DNA from: JAGQYH01 sp041393015
GTDB taxonomy: Bacteria > Bacteroidota > Bacteroidia > Chitinophagales > JADIYW01
Assembly (NCBI GenBank): GCA_041393015.1
Contig: JAWKKV010000007.1
Location: 124,001-188,000 of the forward strand
Direction: 5' to 3'
Length of the DNA stretch: 64,000 nt
In this document: one piece after another, positions 17,251 through 26,152 of the stretch
Layout: every line of letters begins with the position of its first letter
How positions within the stretch are numbered: position 1 is the stretch's first letter
The notes under the pieces: model-generated
What the model saw: only the letters and a program-made list of their open reading frames with translations
Database searches by the model: none
Told to the model about the DNA's origin: nothing
Position numbers and translations under genes: made by a program

Positions 17251-19470
17251 TTAGTGTAACATCGGAGCAATTACCAATGCAACTACTGACATTAACTTTA
17301 ATAAGATGTTCAATGATGGTCCGGAAGTATCTTTAAATGGATCTCCTACTGTATCACCTACTACTGTTGCTTTATGAGCATCAGATCCTTTGTAGTGCAT
17401 TTCACCATTAATCTCTACCCCTTCTTCAAACATTTTCTTAGCATTATCCCATGCGCCACCGGCGTTTGATTGGAAAATTGCCATCAAAACACCACAAACC
17501 GTTACACCGGCTAACAAACCCCCTAACATTTCAGCACCGCCGCCAAAGCCTACTACTACAGGAGCAGTTACGGCAATTACACCCGGCAATACCATTTCTC
17601 TAATAGAAGCTTTTGTGGAAATTTCTACACATTTTTCATAATCTGCTTTCCCATCTGCTGCATCAAAAGTATCTTGATCTGCTTGAGACCAATCTTTTTG
17701 CTCTTTTCCATCGTTTCTTTTCATCACAGCTAAAGCAGCTTTCAATTCAGGAATATCAGCAAACTGTCTTCTTACTTCTGTAATCATATCCATTGCTGCT
17801 CTTCCTACTGCATTCATTGATAAAGCAGAAAATAAGAAAGGTAACATCCCTCCTACTAATAATGCTGCCATTACTTTTGGATTCATGATATCAATTCCCG
17901 TTAAAATTTTATCTGGATTCGCTACATTATAAGCTGTAATAAAAGCGGCAAACAAAGCTAAAGTGGTTAACGCTGCAGAACCAATGGCAAATCCTTTACC
18001 AATAGCTGCTGTTGTATTTCCTACTGCATCTAATTTGTCTGTTTTTTGTCTTACATCTTTTGGAAGGTCAGCCATTTCAGCAATACCACCTGCGTTATCC
18101 GCAATTGGACCGTAAGCATCTACCGCTAATTGAATACCTGTGTTAGATAACATACCTACTGCTGCAATAGCAATACCATATAATCCAGCAAAGTGATGTG
18201 CTCCAATAATAGCCACCGCTAAAATTAAAATTGGAATAGCAGTTGATTGCATTCCTACACCTAAACCGGCAATAATGTTGGTAGCTGCACCAGTTACTGA
18301 TTGATTTACAATAGATCTTACTGGCTTTGTTCCTGTTCCAGTATAAAATTCGGTAATCATACCAATTCCTAAACCAGCAAACAAACCAAATAATACTGCC
18401 CAAAACACACCTAAAGAAGTAAATGTTTTATCTCCTATTGTCCAGCTGGCAGGCAAAACAAATGTTACGATAGCGTAAGTAGCTGCTAACATTAATCCTG
18501 CAGAAATAAACTCTCCTAAGTTTAATGCTTTTTGTGGATCACCACCTTCTTTAACTTTTACAAAGAAAGTACCAATGATAGAAGTTAAAATTCCGGCACC
18601 GGCTAGCATTAATGGTAAGAAGATAGCTGATAACCCTTGAAATTTATCCGCCCAAGGTTCTCCATTACCTAAAGTAGCTTGTACAATAAAAGCAGCTCCC
18701 AATACCATGGTAGCAATGATAGACCCAACATAAGATTCGAATAAATCCGCTCCCATTCCAGCAACATCACCTACGTTATCTCCAACGTTATCTGCAATTG
18801 TTGCAGGGTTTAATGGGTGATCTTCAGGAATACCTGCTTCTACTTTACCTACTAAATCCGCTCCAACGTCAGCAGCTTTGGTATAAATACCTCCACCTAC
18901 TCTTGCAAATAATGCAATAGAAGAAGCGCCAAATGAAAATCCTGTGATGACCGTTAATACTCTGTCTATTTCAACCACACCATTCGCATCTACAAATAGG
19001 TTACTGTATAATAAGAATAAGGCACCTAAACCTAATAATCCTAAACCAACAACACCTAATCCCATTACTGCTCCACCGGCAAATGCAACTTCTAATGCTT
19101 TACCTAAGCTTGTTCTAGCAGCATTGGTAGTTCTAACGTTAGCTTTAGTCGCTACCTTCATTCCAATAAAACCTGCACCTGCTGAACAAATTGCACCTAA
19201 CACAAATGACAAGGCTACTAAAGGGCTAGATCCTTCATTATTGCCACTTACTCCTAAAAGTATTGCAACAGCAATAACAAAAATGGCTAATACTTTATAC
19301 TCGGCTTTCAAAAAAGCCATAGCTCCATCACTAATATTCTTGGCAATTCTTGCCATTTTCTCAGTCCCAACTTCTTGCTTGGTTACCCAAGAAGATTTCC
19401 AAACTGTAAACAGCAAGGCTAAAATCCCTAATGCGGGCACTGCGTAACTAACAATATCTGTAAATTCCAT
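17251..19470 (-). CDS. hppA: Membrane-bound ion-translocating pyrophosphatase
   Basis: A 739-residue integral membrane pyrophosphatase with about 16 transmembrane helices. It hydrolyses pyrophosphate and pumps H+ or Na+ out of the cytoplasm. The substrate loop DLVGKVEAGIPEDHP, the paired NVGDNVGDVAGMGADLF acidic motif near residue 225, and the late DTVGDPFKDTSGPS acidic motif are present. The segment GNTTAAIGKG has alanine where K+-independent enzymes have lysine, so this should be the K+-dependent class. In that class both Na+ and H+ pumps occur, and the sequence alone does not settle the ion for me. The gene is monocistronic, with its own terminator and an upstream TAnnTTTG box. Confidence 0.95.
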   Translation of the reverse strand: MEFTDIVSYAVPALGILALLFTVWKSSWVTKQEVGTEKMARIAKNISDGAMAFLKAEYKVLAIFVIAVAILLGVSGNNEGSSPLVALSFVLGAICSAGAGFIGMKVATKANVRTTNAARTSLGKALEVAFAGGAVMGLGVVGLGLLGLGALFLLYSNLFVDANGVVEIDRVLTVITGFSFGASSIALFARVGGGIYTKAADVGADLVGKVEAGIPEDHPLNPATIADNVGDNVGDVAGMGADLFESYVGSIIATMVLGAAFIVQATLGNGEPWADKFQGLSAIFLPLMLAGAGILTSIIGTFFVKVKEGGDPQKALNLGEFISAGLMLAATYAIVTFVLPASWTIGDKTFTSLGVFWAVLFGLFAGLGIGMITEFYTGTGTKPVRSIVNQSVTGAATNIIAGLGVGMQSTAIPILILAVAIIGAHHFAGLYGIAIAAVGMLSNTGIQLAVDAYGPIADNAGGIAEMADLPKDVRQKTDKLDAVGNTTAAIGKGFAIGSAALTTLALFAAFITAYNVANPDKILTGIDIMNPKVMAALLVGGMLPFLFSALSMNAVGRAAMDMITEVRRQFADIPELKAALAVMKRNDGKEQKDWSQADQDTFDAADGKADYEKCVEISTKASIREMVLPGVIAVTAPVVVGFGGGAEMLGGLLAGVTVCGVLMAIFQSNAGGAWDNAKKMFEEGVEINGEMHYKGSDAHKATVVGDTVGDPFKDTSGPSLNILLKLMSVVALVIAPMLH

Positions 19471-19508
19471 ACTTAATTTATTTATTCTTCATCTGGTTCA
19501 AAATTTCG

Positions 19509-19516
19509 CAAAAATA
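19509..19516 (-). promoter_or_regulatory. Bacteroidota -7 box candidate for hppA
   Basis: On the minus strand the sequence reads TATTTTTG, an exact TAnnTTTG match, ending 38 bases before the hppA ATG. A -33 TTG at ideal spacing is not seen. Confidence 0.4.
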
Positions 19517-19593
19517 AGTTTTTTAAGGAAATAAAAGAAATACTAACAATAATCCTTTCATAGCTGTTAATATTTCCTAAATTTATCGTGTTA

Positions 19594-20427
19594 ATGAAGC
19601 GATCACTAATTATACCAATATTACTTTTTTCCTTCTTACAAAGCTTTGGAGGGAATGAGTTTAGTGCCAAAGGTGCGGCAGAAAATAGTACCGGAAATCA
19701 TACTACAACTATAGTAAATGCTTTCTCTATTTATAACAATCAAGCTGCTGCCGCATTTCTTGAAAACCCTACCATAGGTTTAGCTTATCATTCCAGCTAT
19801 TTTCCAGTAAACATTAACACCATTGCAGTTGCTGGTGCAGCACCTTTAAGCTTTGGTACCATCGGTGGTTCATTTGAGTATTTTGGTAATAGTTTGTATT
19901 CTGAAATGAAACTTGGATTGGCATATGCCATGAAGTTAGGCACTAGAGCTAGTATTGGCGTTCAACTAGATTACCTTAACTCGAGTGCTCAAAATTATAG
20001 CACACAACATTATATCACTTTTGAATTAGGGGTCTATTATCGACCAATACAAAAAGTAAGTATTGGCGCACATATTTATAATCCGGTAAAATGGATAGTA
20101 GATGATGTATCGGGAGAAATACTTCCTGTCGTTTTTAATGTTGGCCTTTCTTACAATCCTTTTGATCAACTTACTATTTTAGCTGAGTTGGAAAAAGATA
20201 TTATTCATCCATTTAATTTTAAAGGTGGAATTGAATATGAAGTAGTTGAATCTTTCAGCGTTCGTGCCGGATTTAATACTCAACCCACTTTGTTTTCTTT
20301 TGGTTTAGGCTATAAAATGAGAACCCTGTTAACCATTGATGTAGCATCTAACTATCATTTAGATTTAGGTTTTAATACTAGTGTTTCTCTTTCATTTGAA
20401 TTTAAGAAGAAAGATGATAAGCAATAA
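19594..20427 (+). CDS. PorV/PorQ-like outer-membrane beta-barrel protein
   Basis: A 277-residue protein with an N-terminal signal peptide (MKRSLIIPILLFSFLQSFGG) followed by alternating beta strands to the C-terminus. The segments NNQAAAAFLENPTIGLAYHS near residue 48 and GGSFEYFGNSLYSEMKLGLAYA near residue 90 resemble the N-terminal half of PorV/PorQ-type FadL-fold barrels of Bacteroidota. PorV shuttles T9SS cargo, but a role for this shorter relative is not established. I choose ATG 19594 over the in-frame GTG at 19588 because the signal peptide begins there. Its 3' end overlaps the next gene by 14 bases, which suggests translational coupling. Confidence 0.75.
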   Translation: MKRSLIIPILLFSFLQSFGGNEFSAKGAAENSTGNHTTTIVNAFSIYNNQAAAAFLENPTIGLAYHSSYFPVNINTIAVAGAAPLSFGTIGGSFEYFGNSLYSEMKLGLAYAMKLGTRASIGVQLDYLNSSAQNYSTQHYITFELGVYYRPIQKVSIGAHIYNPVKWIVDDVSGEILPVVFNVGLSYNPFDQLTILAELEKDIIHPFNFKGGIEYEVVESFSVRAGFNTQPTLFSFGLGYKMRTLLTIDVASNYHLDLGFNTSVSLSFEFKKKDDKQ

Positions 20428-22555
20428 ACTTGCTTATGAACGACTGAGTACATACATTCTGTATTCCTTGCTTTTTATGGCAACAAGTATTGTTCCATGC
20501 CATACCATTTTTGCTCAATTACCTGCTGTTGATACATTAATGGACAATAAAGATGGCCGACAAATAGAAGAGTTTTTGGAAGAAAATGACGATGAAGAAT
20601 TTACAGATGACACCTATTTTGAAAATTTAGTCATTCTTGCTTCCAATAGAATCAACATCAATTTTGCTACTAGAGAAGAATTGCAAGCTTTAGATATGCT
20701 TTCTGATCTTCAAATTCAAAATATAATATTCTATAGAGAGAAATTTGGAGAATTGAAATCTCCCTATGAGTTGTTAGGTATTGAAACAATGAGTAGAGAA
20801 GAAATTAAGCGTATTATTCCTTATATAAAATTTAGTGATTCAAAGGACCCGCCAATGCCTTTAAAAGAACAGTTTAAGGCAGGAAAGCATACTGTCTTTT
20901 TAAGGTATATTCAAATATTAGAAGAAAAAAAAGGATTTACGCCTCCCGATACCAATAGTGATGGCAGCTTAACTTCACGATATTTAGGGATTGAACCAAG
21001 ATTATATGCTCGATATAGATTTCAATATGGCACTGATCTTAGTATTGGAATAACCGCTGAACAAGATCCCGGAGAACCATTTAAACATCCGAATCAAAAA
21101 ATTGGAGTAGATTATTTATCTGGCCATTTTTATTTAAAAGATAGAGGTTTTCTTAAAAAATTAGTGGTTGGCGATTATGAAGTCAACATGGGGCAAGGCT
21201 TATTTCTGCAACAAAGTTTTGGCACCAGAAAGTCAAGTGCTGTTAATAACATCAAAAGAAAAAGAGTCCCCTTTAAACCACATACTTCCGCAGGAGAAGT
21301 ACTATTTAATAGAGGTTTAGCAGCCGAGTTTGAGCTATCAAATCATTGGAGTGTAGTTGGTTTTGGATCTTTTAGACAGTTAGACGCCAATGTAGTATTT
21401 AATGAAAATGAGGATGTAGATGAAGATATACCCTTAAATGCTTCTTCCTTTCAAATTTCCGGATTACATAGAACAGAAAATGAATTAGCGGATAAGGGCT
21501 CCATAAATATGTGGAACGGAGGAGGTTCAATTACTTACAATAGCAGAAAAATTAGAGTGGCTGCCAATACGGCTTTTTTTAAAACATCATTACCGCTTGA
21601 GAGAGATCAACAACCATATAACAAATTTGAATACAATGGTGATCGACTATTTAATGCAAGTCTTGATTATGAGTATTTAAATAAGAATATGTCGCTTTTT
21701 GGTGAATTAGCCTTTAGCGATAACGGTGGTTGGGGCATGCTAAATGGAGCTAATTTTAATTTACCATTAGATATTAAATTGACGTTGGCGCATAGGTATT
21801 ACGACAAAGATTTTCACACCCTTTATGGTAATGCATTTGGCGAATCTACTCGCCCAATTAATGAGCACGGCTTATATGTTGGTTTAAATTTCTCGCCTTT
21901 CAAGTATGCGGAATGGAACAACTATGTAGATATTTATCAGCATAAATGGTTAAGATTCGGAATTGATGGTCCTTCGCATGGAGTAGATATCTTATCGCGA
22001 TTTGAATATCAACCAAAATATTGGCTCAAATTTTATGTTAGAGGAAGATATGAGCGCAAGCAAGAAAACGCACCAGACAACGCAACTGCAATTGACTATT
22101 TAGTTCCAACTACAAGAAGTGGATTGCGATTTCATTTTGAATACAGAGCAACTAGTCAACTGACTTTAAAATCTCGAGTTGAATTTGCTTGGTATAATGA
22201 TGGCGTAAACCCAACCTCTAAAGGAATTTTGGCTTATCAAGATGTCAATTACCGATTTAAAAAAATTCCACTATCCTTAAGCGCTCGTTATGCGCTTTTT
22301 CAAACGGATAGTTATGATTCAAGAATTTACACTTACGAAAACGATCTACTATATGTTTTCTCCATCCCTTCTTTTTCAGGAAGAGGAAGCCGTTATTATC
22401 TAACAGCAAAGGTTGATCTTCACCGACATATTGATTTTTGGATCAAATGGTCTCAAGTTATTTTTCCGAATGTAGAATCTATTAGTGATGGAACAGAAGA
22501 AATTGAGAACAATGTTCGATCGGAAATAAAACTTCAAGTGAGATTTAAATTTTAG
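20414..22555 (+). CDS. Helix-hairpin-helix (ComEA-like) domain fused to an outer-membrane barrel
   Basis: A 713-residue protein counted from ATG 20414. A signal peptide (about residues 1-34, ending IFAQ) precedes an acidic linker, then a tandem helix-hairpin-helix region at about 77-140 with the ComEA-type opening NRININFATREELQAL and a second hairpin at GIETMSREEIKRIIPYI. The remaining 550 or so residues are aromatic, alternating beta strands ending in a barrel-like KLQVRFKF. ComEA HhH domains bind double-stranded DNA in the periplasm during transformation. Joined to a barrel, this could be a DNA-handling outer-membrane protein, which is inference. The family is widespread in Bacteroidota, without a known function to my knowledge. 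A GTG at 20381 is in frame but would add a non-signal extension. Confidence 0.75.
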   Translation: MISNKLAYERLSTYILYSLLFMATSIVPCHTIFAQLPAVDTLMDNKDGRQIEEFLEENDDEEFTDDTYFENLVILASNRININFATREELQALDMLSDLQIQNIIFYREKFGELKSPYELLGIETMSREEIKRIIPYIKFSDSKDPPMPLKEQFKAGKHTVFLRYIQILEEKKGFTPPDTNSDGSLTSRYLGIEPRLYARYRFQYGTDLSIGITAEQDPGEPFKHPNQKIGVDYLSGHFYLKDRGFLKKLVVGDYEVNMGQGLFLQQSFGTRKSSAVNNIKRKRVPFKPHTSAGEVLFNRGLAAEFELSNHWSVVGFGSFRQLDANVVFNENEDVDEDIPLNASSFQISGLHRTENELADKGSINMWNGGGSITYNSRKIRVAANTAFFKTSLPLERDQQPYNKFEYNGDRLFNASLDYEYLNKNMSLFGELAFSDNGGWGMLNGANFNLPLDIKLTLAHRYYDKDFHTLYGNAFGESTRPINEHGLYVGLNFSPFKYAEWNNYVDIYQHKWLRFGIDGPSHGVDILSRFEYQPKYWLKFYVRGRYERKQENAPDNATAIDYLVPTTRSGLRFHFEYRATSQLTLKSRVEFAWYNDGVNPTSKGILAYQDVNYRFKKIPLSLSARYALFQTDSYDSRIYTYENDLLYVFSIPSFSGRGSRYYLTAKVDLHRHIDFWIKWSQVIFPNVESISDGTEEIENNVRSEIKLQVRFKF

Positions 22556-22669
22556 CATAAATTAACCCGCCATCCTTAACATATGTCAAAGTTCTTTTAA
22601 GGTCATTTATAGCCATTTAAAAGCATGTTCTTTACATCATTATTTATGTAAACAACAAAACAAAATACT

Positions 22670-23128
22670 ATGAAGACTTTAAGATTTTTTGGAATTCTAT
22701 TAATAACAGTGCTAATGTTTAATGCTTGTAGTGAAGACAATATAAGCGAAGCAGAATTTGTAGGAACATTTACCGGTACAATTGATTGTGTATTAAAAGT
22801 AACAGGCGAAGATGATATCAATTTAAATGATATCCCTTATACCATTACAATATCGAATACAGTTGATGGCGATGGTAAAATTAAATTAGCCGAAGGCGGA
22901 TTGTTAGATGGCTATGAAGTAACTATTAATGGCAGCAAATTTAGTGGCAGCGACCAACAAACTGCATTATTACTTGATTTAGGTGACAATCAACTTAACA
23001 ATGTAACTTTTACAAGATCTACTAATGGCGATTTAGATGGTAATAATTTAGATCATTCATTTAGCGCTACAGGAACTTCAGATGAAGGAACATTTACCTT
23101 TACTTGCTCTGGAACCTTAACTAAATAA
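22670..23128 (+). CDS. Hypothetical lipoprotein
   Basis: A 152-residue protein with a lipoprotein signal, the lipobox FNAC placing the modified cysteine at residue 20. The mature part is acidic and beta-rich, with a regular strand pattern and repeated glycine turns, consistent with a small beta-barrel or lipocalin-like fold. Two further cysteines occur (near residues 40 and 147). I do not recognise the family. Its 3' end is marked by a strong terminator 20 bases after the stop. Confidence 0.75.
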   Translation: MKTLRFFGILLITVLMFNACSEDNISEAEFVGTFTGTIDCVLKVTGEDDINLNDIPYTITISNTVDGDGKIKLAEGGLLDGYEVTINGSKFSGSDQQTALLLDLGDNQLNNVTFTRSTNGDLDGNNLDHSFSATGTSDEGTFTFTCSGTLTK

Positions 23129-23147
23129 CAAGTAACATTGTACCTTT

Positions 23148-23184
23148 AAAAGCTACCTCGAGTTATATTGAGGTAGCTTTTTTT
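23148..23184 (+). terminator. Rho-independent terminator after the 152-residue lipoprotein gene
   Basis: A 12-base stem, AAAAGCTACCTC (23148-23159) and GAGGTAGCTTTT (23170-23181), a 10-base loop and a run of seven T on the plus strand. Confidence 0.9.
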
Positions 23185-23252
23185 ATATTATAATTTTTAA
23201 ATATGCCGTTTGATTCATAATTTAGTTCCCTAACCAAATTAAATCTTAAATT

Positions 23253-23552
23253 ATGAAAAAAATTAAACTATTTATGCTGTCAGCAGTTGTAGTAATGGGT
23301 TTTGGAATTTCGTCATGTGGTGGTGATGGACCTGGAGGTGTTGGAACACAGCAATGTGCCGATGCAGCAGAAGGCTATTATACTTCTTTTAGTAACTTCA
23401 TTTCTGACCCAAGTAATGAAAGTAAATGCGAAGCATGGAAATCAGCTCTTAATAGATTTATAGACAAATGTAATATTAATGATTACTTTACTCAACAAGA
23501 GTATCAAGATCTTTTAGATGACTTAGATGCTACTGATTGTGGTGATTTATAA
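23253..23552 (+). CDS. Hypothetical small lipoprotein
   Basis: A 99-residue protein with a signal peptide and the lipobox ISSC (modified cysteine at residue 22) followed by a glycine-rich linker GGDGPGGVG. The mature domain of about 65 residues is helical and acidic and contains four cysteines (in QQCADA, SKCEAW, DKCNIN and TDCGDL), which would allow two disulfides. Family not recognised. It stands between two terminators, so it is a separate transcription unit. Confidence 0.75.
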   Translation: MKKIKLFMLSAVVVMGFGISSCGGDGPGGVGTQQCADAAEGYYTSFSNFISDPSNESKCEAWKSALNRFIDKCNINDYFTQQEYQDLLDDLDATDCGDL

Positions 23553-23579
23553 TTCTATAGAAAATTAAAACTATAAATG

Positions 23580-23615
23580 AAAGGTTGATACAAATAAACG
23601 TATCAACCTTTTTTT
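23580..23615 (+). terminator. Rho-independent terminator before lepA
   Basis: A 12-base stem, AAAGGTTGATAC (23580-23591) and GTATCAACCTTT (23600-23611), an 8-base loop and a run of T residues on the plus strand. It ends the small lipoprotein transcript 27 bases past its stop. Confidence 0.9.
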
Positions 23616-23642
23616 ATTATTATTTGGTAATGTTCATTTGCT

Positions 23643-23650
23643 TATTTTTG
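23643..23650 (+). promoter_or_regulatory. Bacteroidota -7 box candidate immediately before lepA
   Basis: TATTTTTG is an exact TAnnTTTG match with a TTTG 16 bases upstream (23623-23626). It ends only 4 bases before the lepA ATG, so transcription from it would give an almost leaderless mRNA. Confidence 0.45.
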
Positions 23651-23654
23651 CGGC

Positions 23655-25445
23655 ATGGAACACATTCGTAATTTCTGTATTATTGCGCATATTGATCACG
23701 GTAAAAGTACCTTAGCTGATCGTTTATTAGAAACTACTCAAACGGTTTCTCAAAGAGATATGCAAGCCCAAACGCTTGATGATATGGATCTTGAGCGAGA
23801 AAGAGGCATCACTATAAAAAGTCACGCCATACAAATGGAATATATTTCCAATGGTAAAAAATATATCTTCAATCTTATTGACACTCCCGGACATGTTGAT
23901 TTTTCATATGAAGTATCTCGTTCATTAGCCGCTTGCGAAGGAGCATTGCTTTTAGTAGACGCCACGCAAGGTATTCAAGCACAAACTATTTCTAATTTAT
24001 ATTTAGCCATTGAGAATAATCTTGAAATTATTCCTGTAGTGAATAAAGTGGATATGGATGGCGCCATGATTGAAGAAGTAAAAGATCAGATTGTTGATTT
24101 AATAGGTTGCGATATTGATAGCATTCTTGAAGCCAGTGGAAAAACAGGTATTGGTGTAAATGAAATTTTAGAAGCTATTGTAAATAGAATTCCAGCGCCA
24201 AAAGGAGACATCAACGCACCTTTACAAGCTTTGGTTTTCGATTCAGTATTCAATCAATTTAGAGGCGTTATTGCTTATTTTAGAATTTTTAATGGCACTT
24301 TGAAAAAAGGGTCAAAAATAAAATTCTTCAATACCGGCAATGAATATTTATGCGATGAAGTAGGAATTTTAAGATACAAACCAGAGCCTAGAAAAGAAAT
24401 GTTGGCGGGTGATGTAGGTTATGTCATTACAGGCGTTAAAGTATCTAAAGAGATTAAGGTTGGCGATACTATTACTTTGGTAGATAATCCATGTAAAGAC
24501 TCTATTAAAGGATTTGAAGATGTAAAACCAATGGTATTTGCGGGTGTTTATCCAATGGATACTGACGATTACGAAGACCTTAGAGACTCTTTGGAAAAGC
24601 TTCAATTAAATGACGCTTCTTTAGTTTTTGAACCTGAAACTTCTTTGGCTCTAGGTTTTGGTTTCCGTTGCGGATTTTTAGGATTATTACATTTAGAAAT
24701 TGTACAAGAAAGGTTAGAACGTGAGTTTGATATGACGGTGATTACCACTGTTCCAAACGTAACTTATTATGCCTATACCACTGACGGAGAAAAGCATGTG
24801 GTAAACAATCCTACGGACCTGCCGGATGTTGGCCGATTGATAAAAGTAGAAGAACCATACATTAAAGCACAAATTATTACCAAGCCTGAATATTTAGGCG
24901 CTATAATGAAATTGTGTATGGATAAAAGAGGGACACTTACCAATCAAATCTATTTAACTACTACACGAATTGAAGTACACTTTGAGTTGCCTTTAGCGGA
25001 GATTGTATTTGATTTCTACGATATCTTAAAATCTATCTCCAAAGGTTATGCCTCTTTCGATTATCAATTGGATGATTATCGTCCATCTGATTTAGTAAAA
25101 TTAGATATTAAATTGAATGGCGATAATGTGGATGCATTTTCAGCTTTAATACATAGAGACAAAGCCTATAATTTTGGTAGAAGAATGTGCGAAAAACTGA
25201 AAGATCTTTTACCGAGACAACAGTTTATGATTGCTATTCAAGCGGCTATTGGTGCAAAAGTAATCTCTAGAGAAACCATCAGTGCTATGCGAAAAGATGT
25301 AACGGCTAAATGTTATGGTGGTGATATCACTAGAAAAAGAAAGCTTCTAGAAAAGCAGAAGAAAGGAAAGAAGAAGATGCGCCAAATTGGAACAATTGAA
25401 GTGCCTCAAAATGCATTTTTAGCGGTTCTAAAGCTTAATGACTAA
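23655..25445 (+). CDS. lepA: Elongation factor 4 (LepA)
   Basis: A 596-residue translational GTPase acting on the ribosome in back-translocation or assembly. The G domain shows G1 AHIDHGKST at residues 11-19, G3 DTPGHVDF and G4 NKVD, followed by domain II, the EF-G-like domains, and the LepA-specific C-terminal domain with GGDITRKRKLLEKQKKGKKK. The length is normal and the start agrees with the family N-terminus. Its last 11 bases overlap the 3' end of the convergent udk gene. Confidence 0.97.
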   Translation: MEHIRNFCIIAHIDHGKSTLADRLLETTQTVSQRDMQAQTLDDMDLERERGITIKSHAIQMEYISNGKKYIFNLIDTPGHVDFSYEVSRSLAACEGALLLVDATQGIQAQTISNLYLAIENNLEIIPVVNKVDMDGAMIEEVKDQIVDLIGCDIDSILEASGKTGIGVNEILEAIVNRIPAPKGDINAPLQALVFDSVFNQFRGVIAYFRIFNGTLKKGSKIKFFNTGNEYLCDEVGILRYKPEPRKEMLAGDVGYVITGVKVSKEIKVGDTITLVDNPCKDSIKGFEDVKPMVFAGVYPMDTDDYEDLRDSLEKLQLNDASLVFEPETSLALGFGFRCGFLGLLHLEIVQERLEREFDMTVITTVPNVTYYAYTTDGEKHVVNNPTDLPDVGRLIKVEEPYIKAQIITKPEYLGAIMKLCMDKRGTLTNQIYLTTTRIEVHFELPLAEIVFDFYDILKSISKGYASFDYQLDDYRPSDLVKLDIKLNGDNVDAFSALIHRDKAYNFGRRMCEKLKDLLPRQQFMIAIQAAIGAKVISRETISAMRKDVTAKCYGGDITRKRKLLEKQKKGKKKMRQIGTIEVPQNAFLAVLKLND

Positions 25446-26061
25446 CTCTGTATTTTAGACTTTGAGTAATCAATTTTAGTGCTTCATCAAAGTTTTTATC
25501 GTTATTAACCACAATATCAACTTTTGATTTAAACGGTTTAATAAAGTTTTCATAAGTAGGCGTAACGTGTTTTTCGTATCGATATAAAACATCTTCTAAT
25601 GGGTAGTTTCGCTCTTCCTTATCTCGTCTAATTCGTCTAATCACTTTATTGGATTCTTTTGAATCTATATAGATTTTAAGATCCATTAGATTATAAATTT
25701 CTTTATAATAGAAAACGAAAATACCTTCCAGTAATATAATTTTTGAAGGAATAAACTTCTTTACTTCAGGTTTATGCAATTGATTATTAAAAGTATACTC
25801 CAGTTTTTCAACTGTTTCACCATTCATCAATTTTTGAAGATGCTCTTTGTATAATTCTCTATTGATTGATGTTGGAAGATCAAAATTCTTTTCATTATTC
25901 TCATCTAACTCTTGTTCTTCGCGTGGTTTGTAGTAATCATCCATGCTGAAGACACACATTTCTTCGTCTGTAAATTGAGCCTTTAAAAGTTTTACAAAAG
26001 TAGTTTTTCCCGAACCACTCCCACCAGAAACACCAATTACATAAGGCTTAGAATTATTCAC
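25435..26061 (-). CDS. udk: Uridine kinase family protein
   Basis: A 208-residue P-loop kinase phosphorylating uridine/cytidine in pyrimidine salvage. The Walker A motif GVSGGSGSGKTT lies at residues 10-21, the substrate-binding DDYYKP near residue 41, FDLPTS near residue 60, and the lid with arginines RRIRRDKEER near residue 142. The length fits Udk. It is convergent with lepA, sharing 11 terminal bases, and divergent from folD. Confidence 0.9.
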   Translation of the reverse strand: MNNSKPYVIGVSGGSGSGKTTFVKLLKAQFTDEEMCVFSMDDYYKPREEQELDENNEKNFDLPTSINRELYKEHLQKLMNGETVEKLEYTFNNQLHKPEVKKFIPSKIILLEGIFVFYYKEIYNLMDLKIYIDSKESNKVIRRIRRDKEERNYPLEDVLYRYEKHVTPTYENFIKPFKSKVDIVVNNDKNFDEALKLITQSLKYRVSH

Positions 26062-26121
26062 ATCAATTAATTTTGTGCGTACAATATACTACTCTCTTGC
26101 TAATCTTGAAGTCAATTAGCC

Positions 26122-26129
26122 TAAATTTG
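26122..26129 (+). promoter_or_regulatory. Bacteroidota promoter candidate for folD
   Basis: TAAATTTG is an exact -7 match, ending 23 bases before the folD ATG, with a TTG at 26097-26099 giving a 22-base spacer. This is the most complete promoter I can see in the window. Confidence 0.5.
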
Positions 26130-26152
26130 GATTTAAATTTTAATCAAATAAT

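Noticed and set aside
17251..19470. Long open frames on the plus strand opposite hppA (for example 18944-19447).
   Set aside because: The hppA reading has the complete family motif set, and the antisense frame is a codon-bias shadow with low-complexity P/N/K/A composition.
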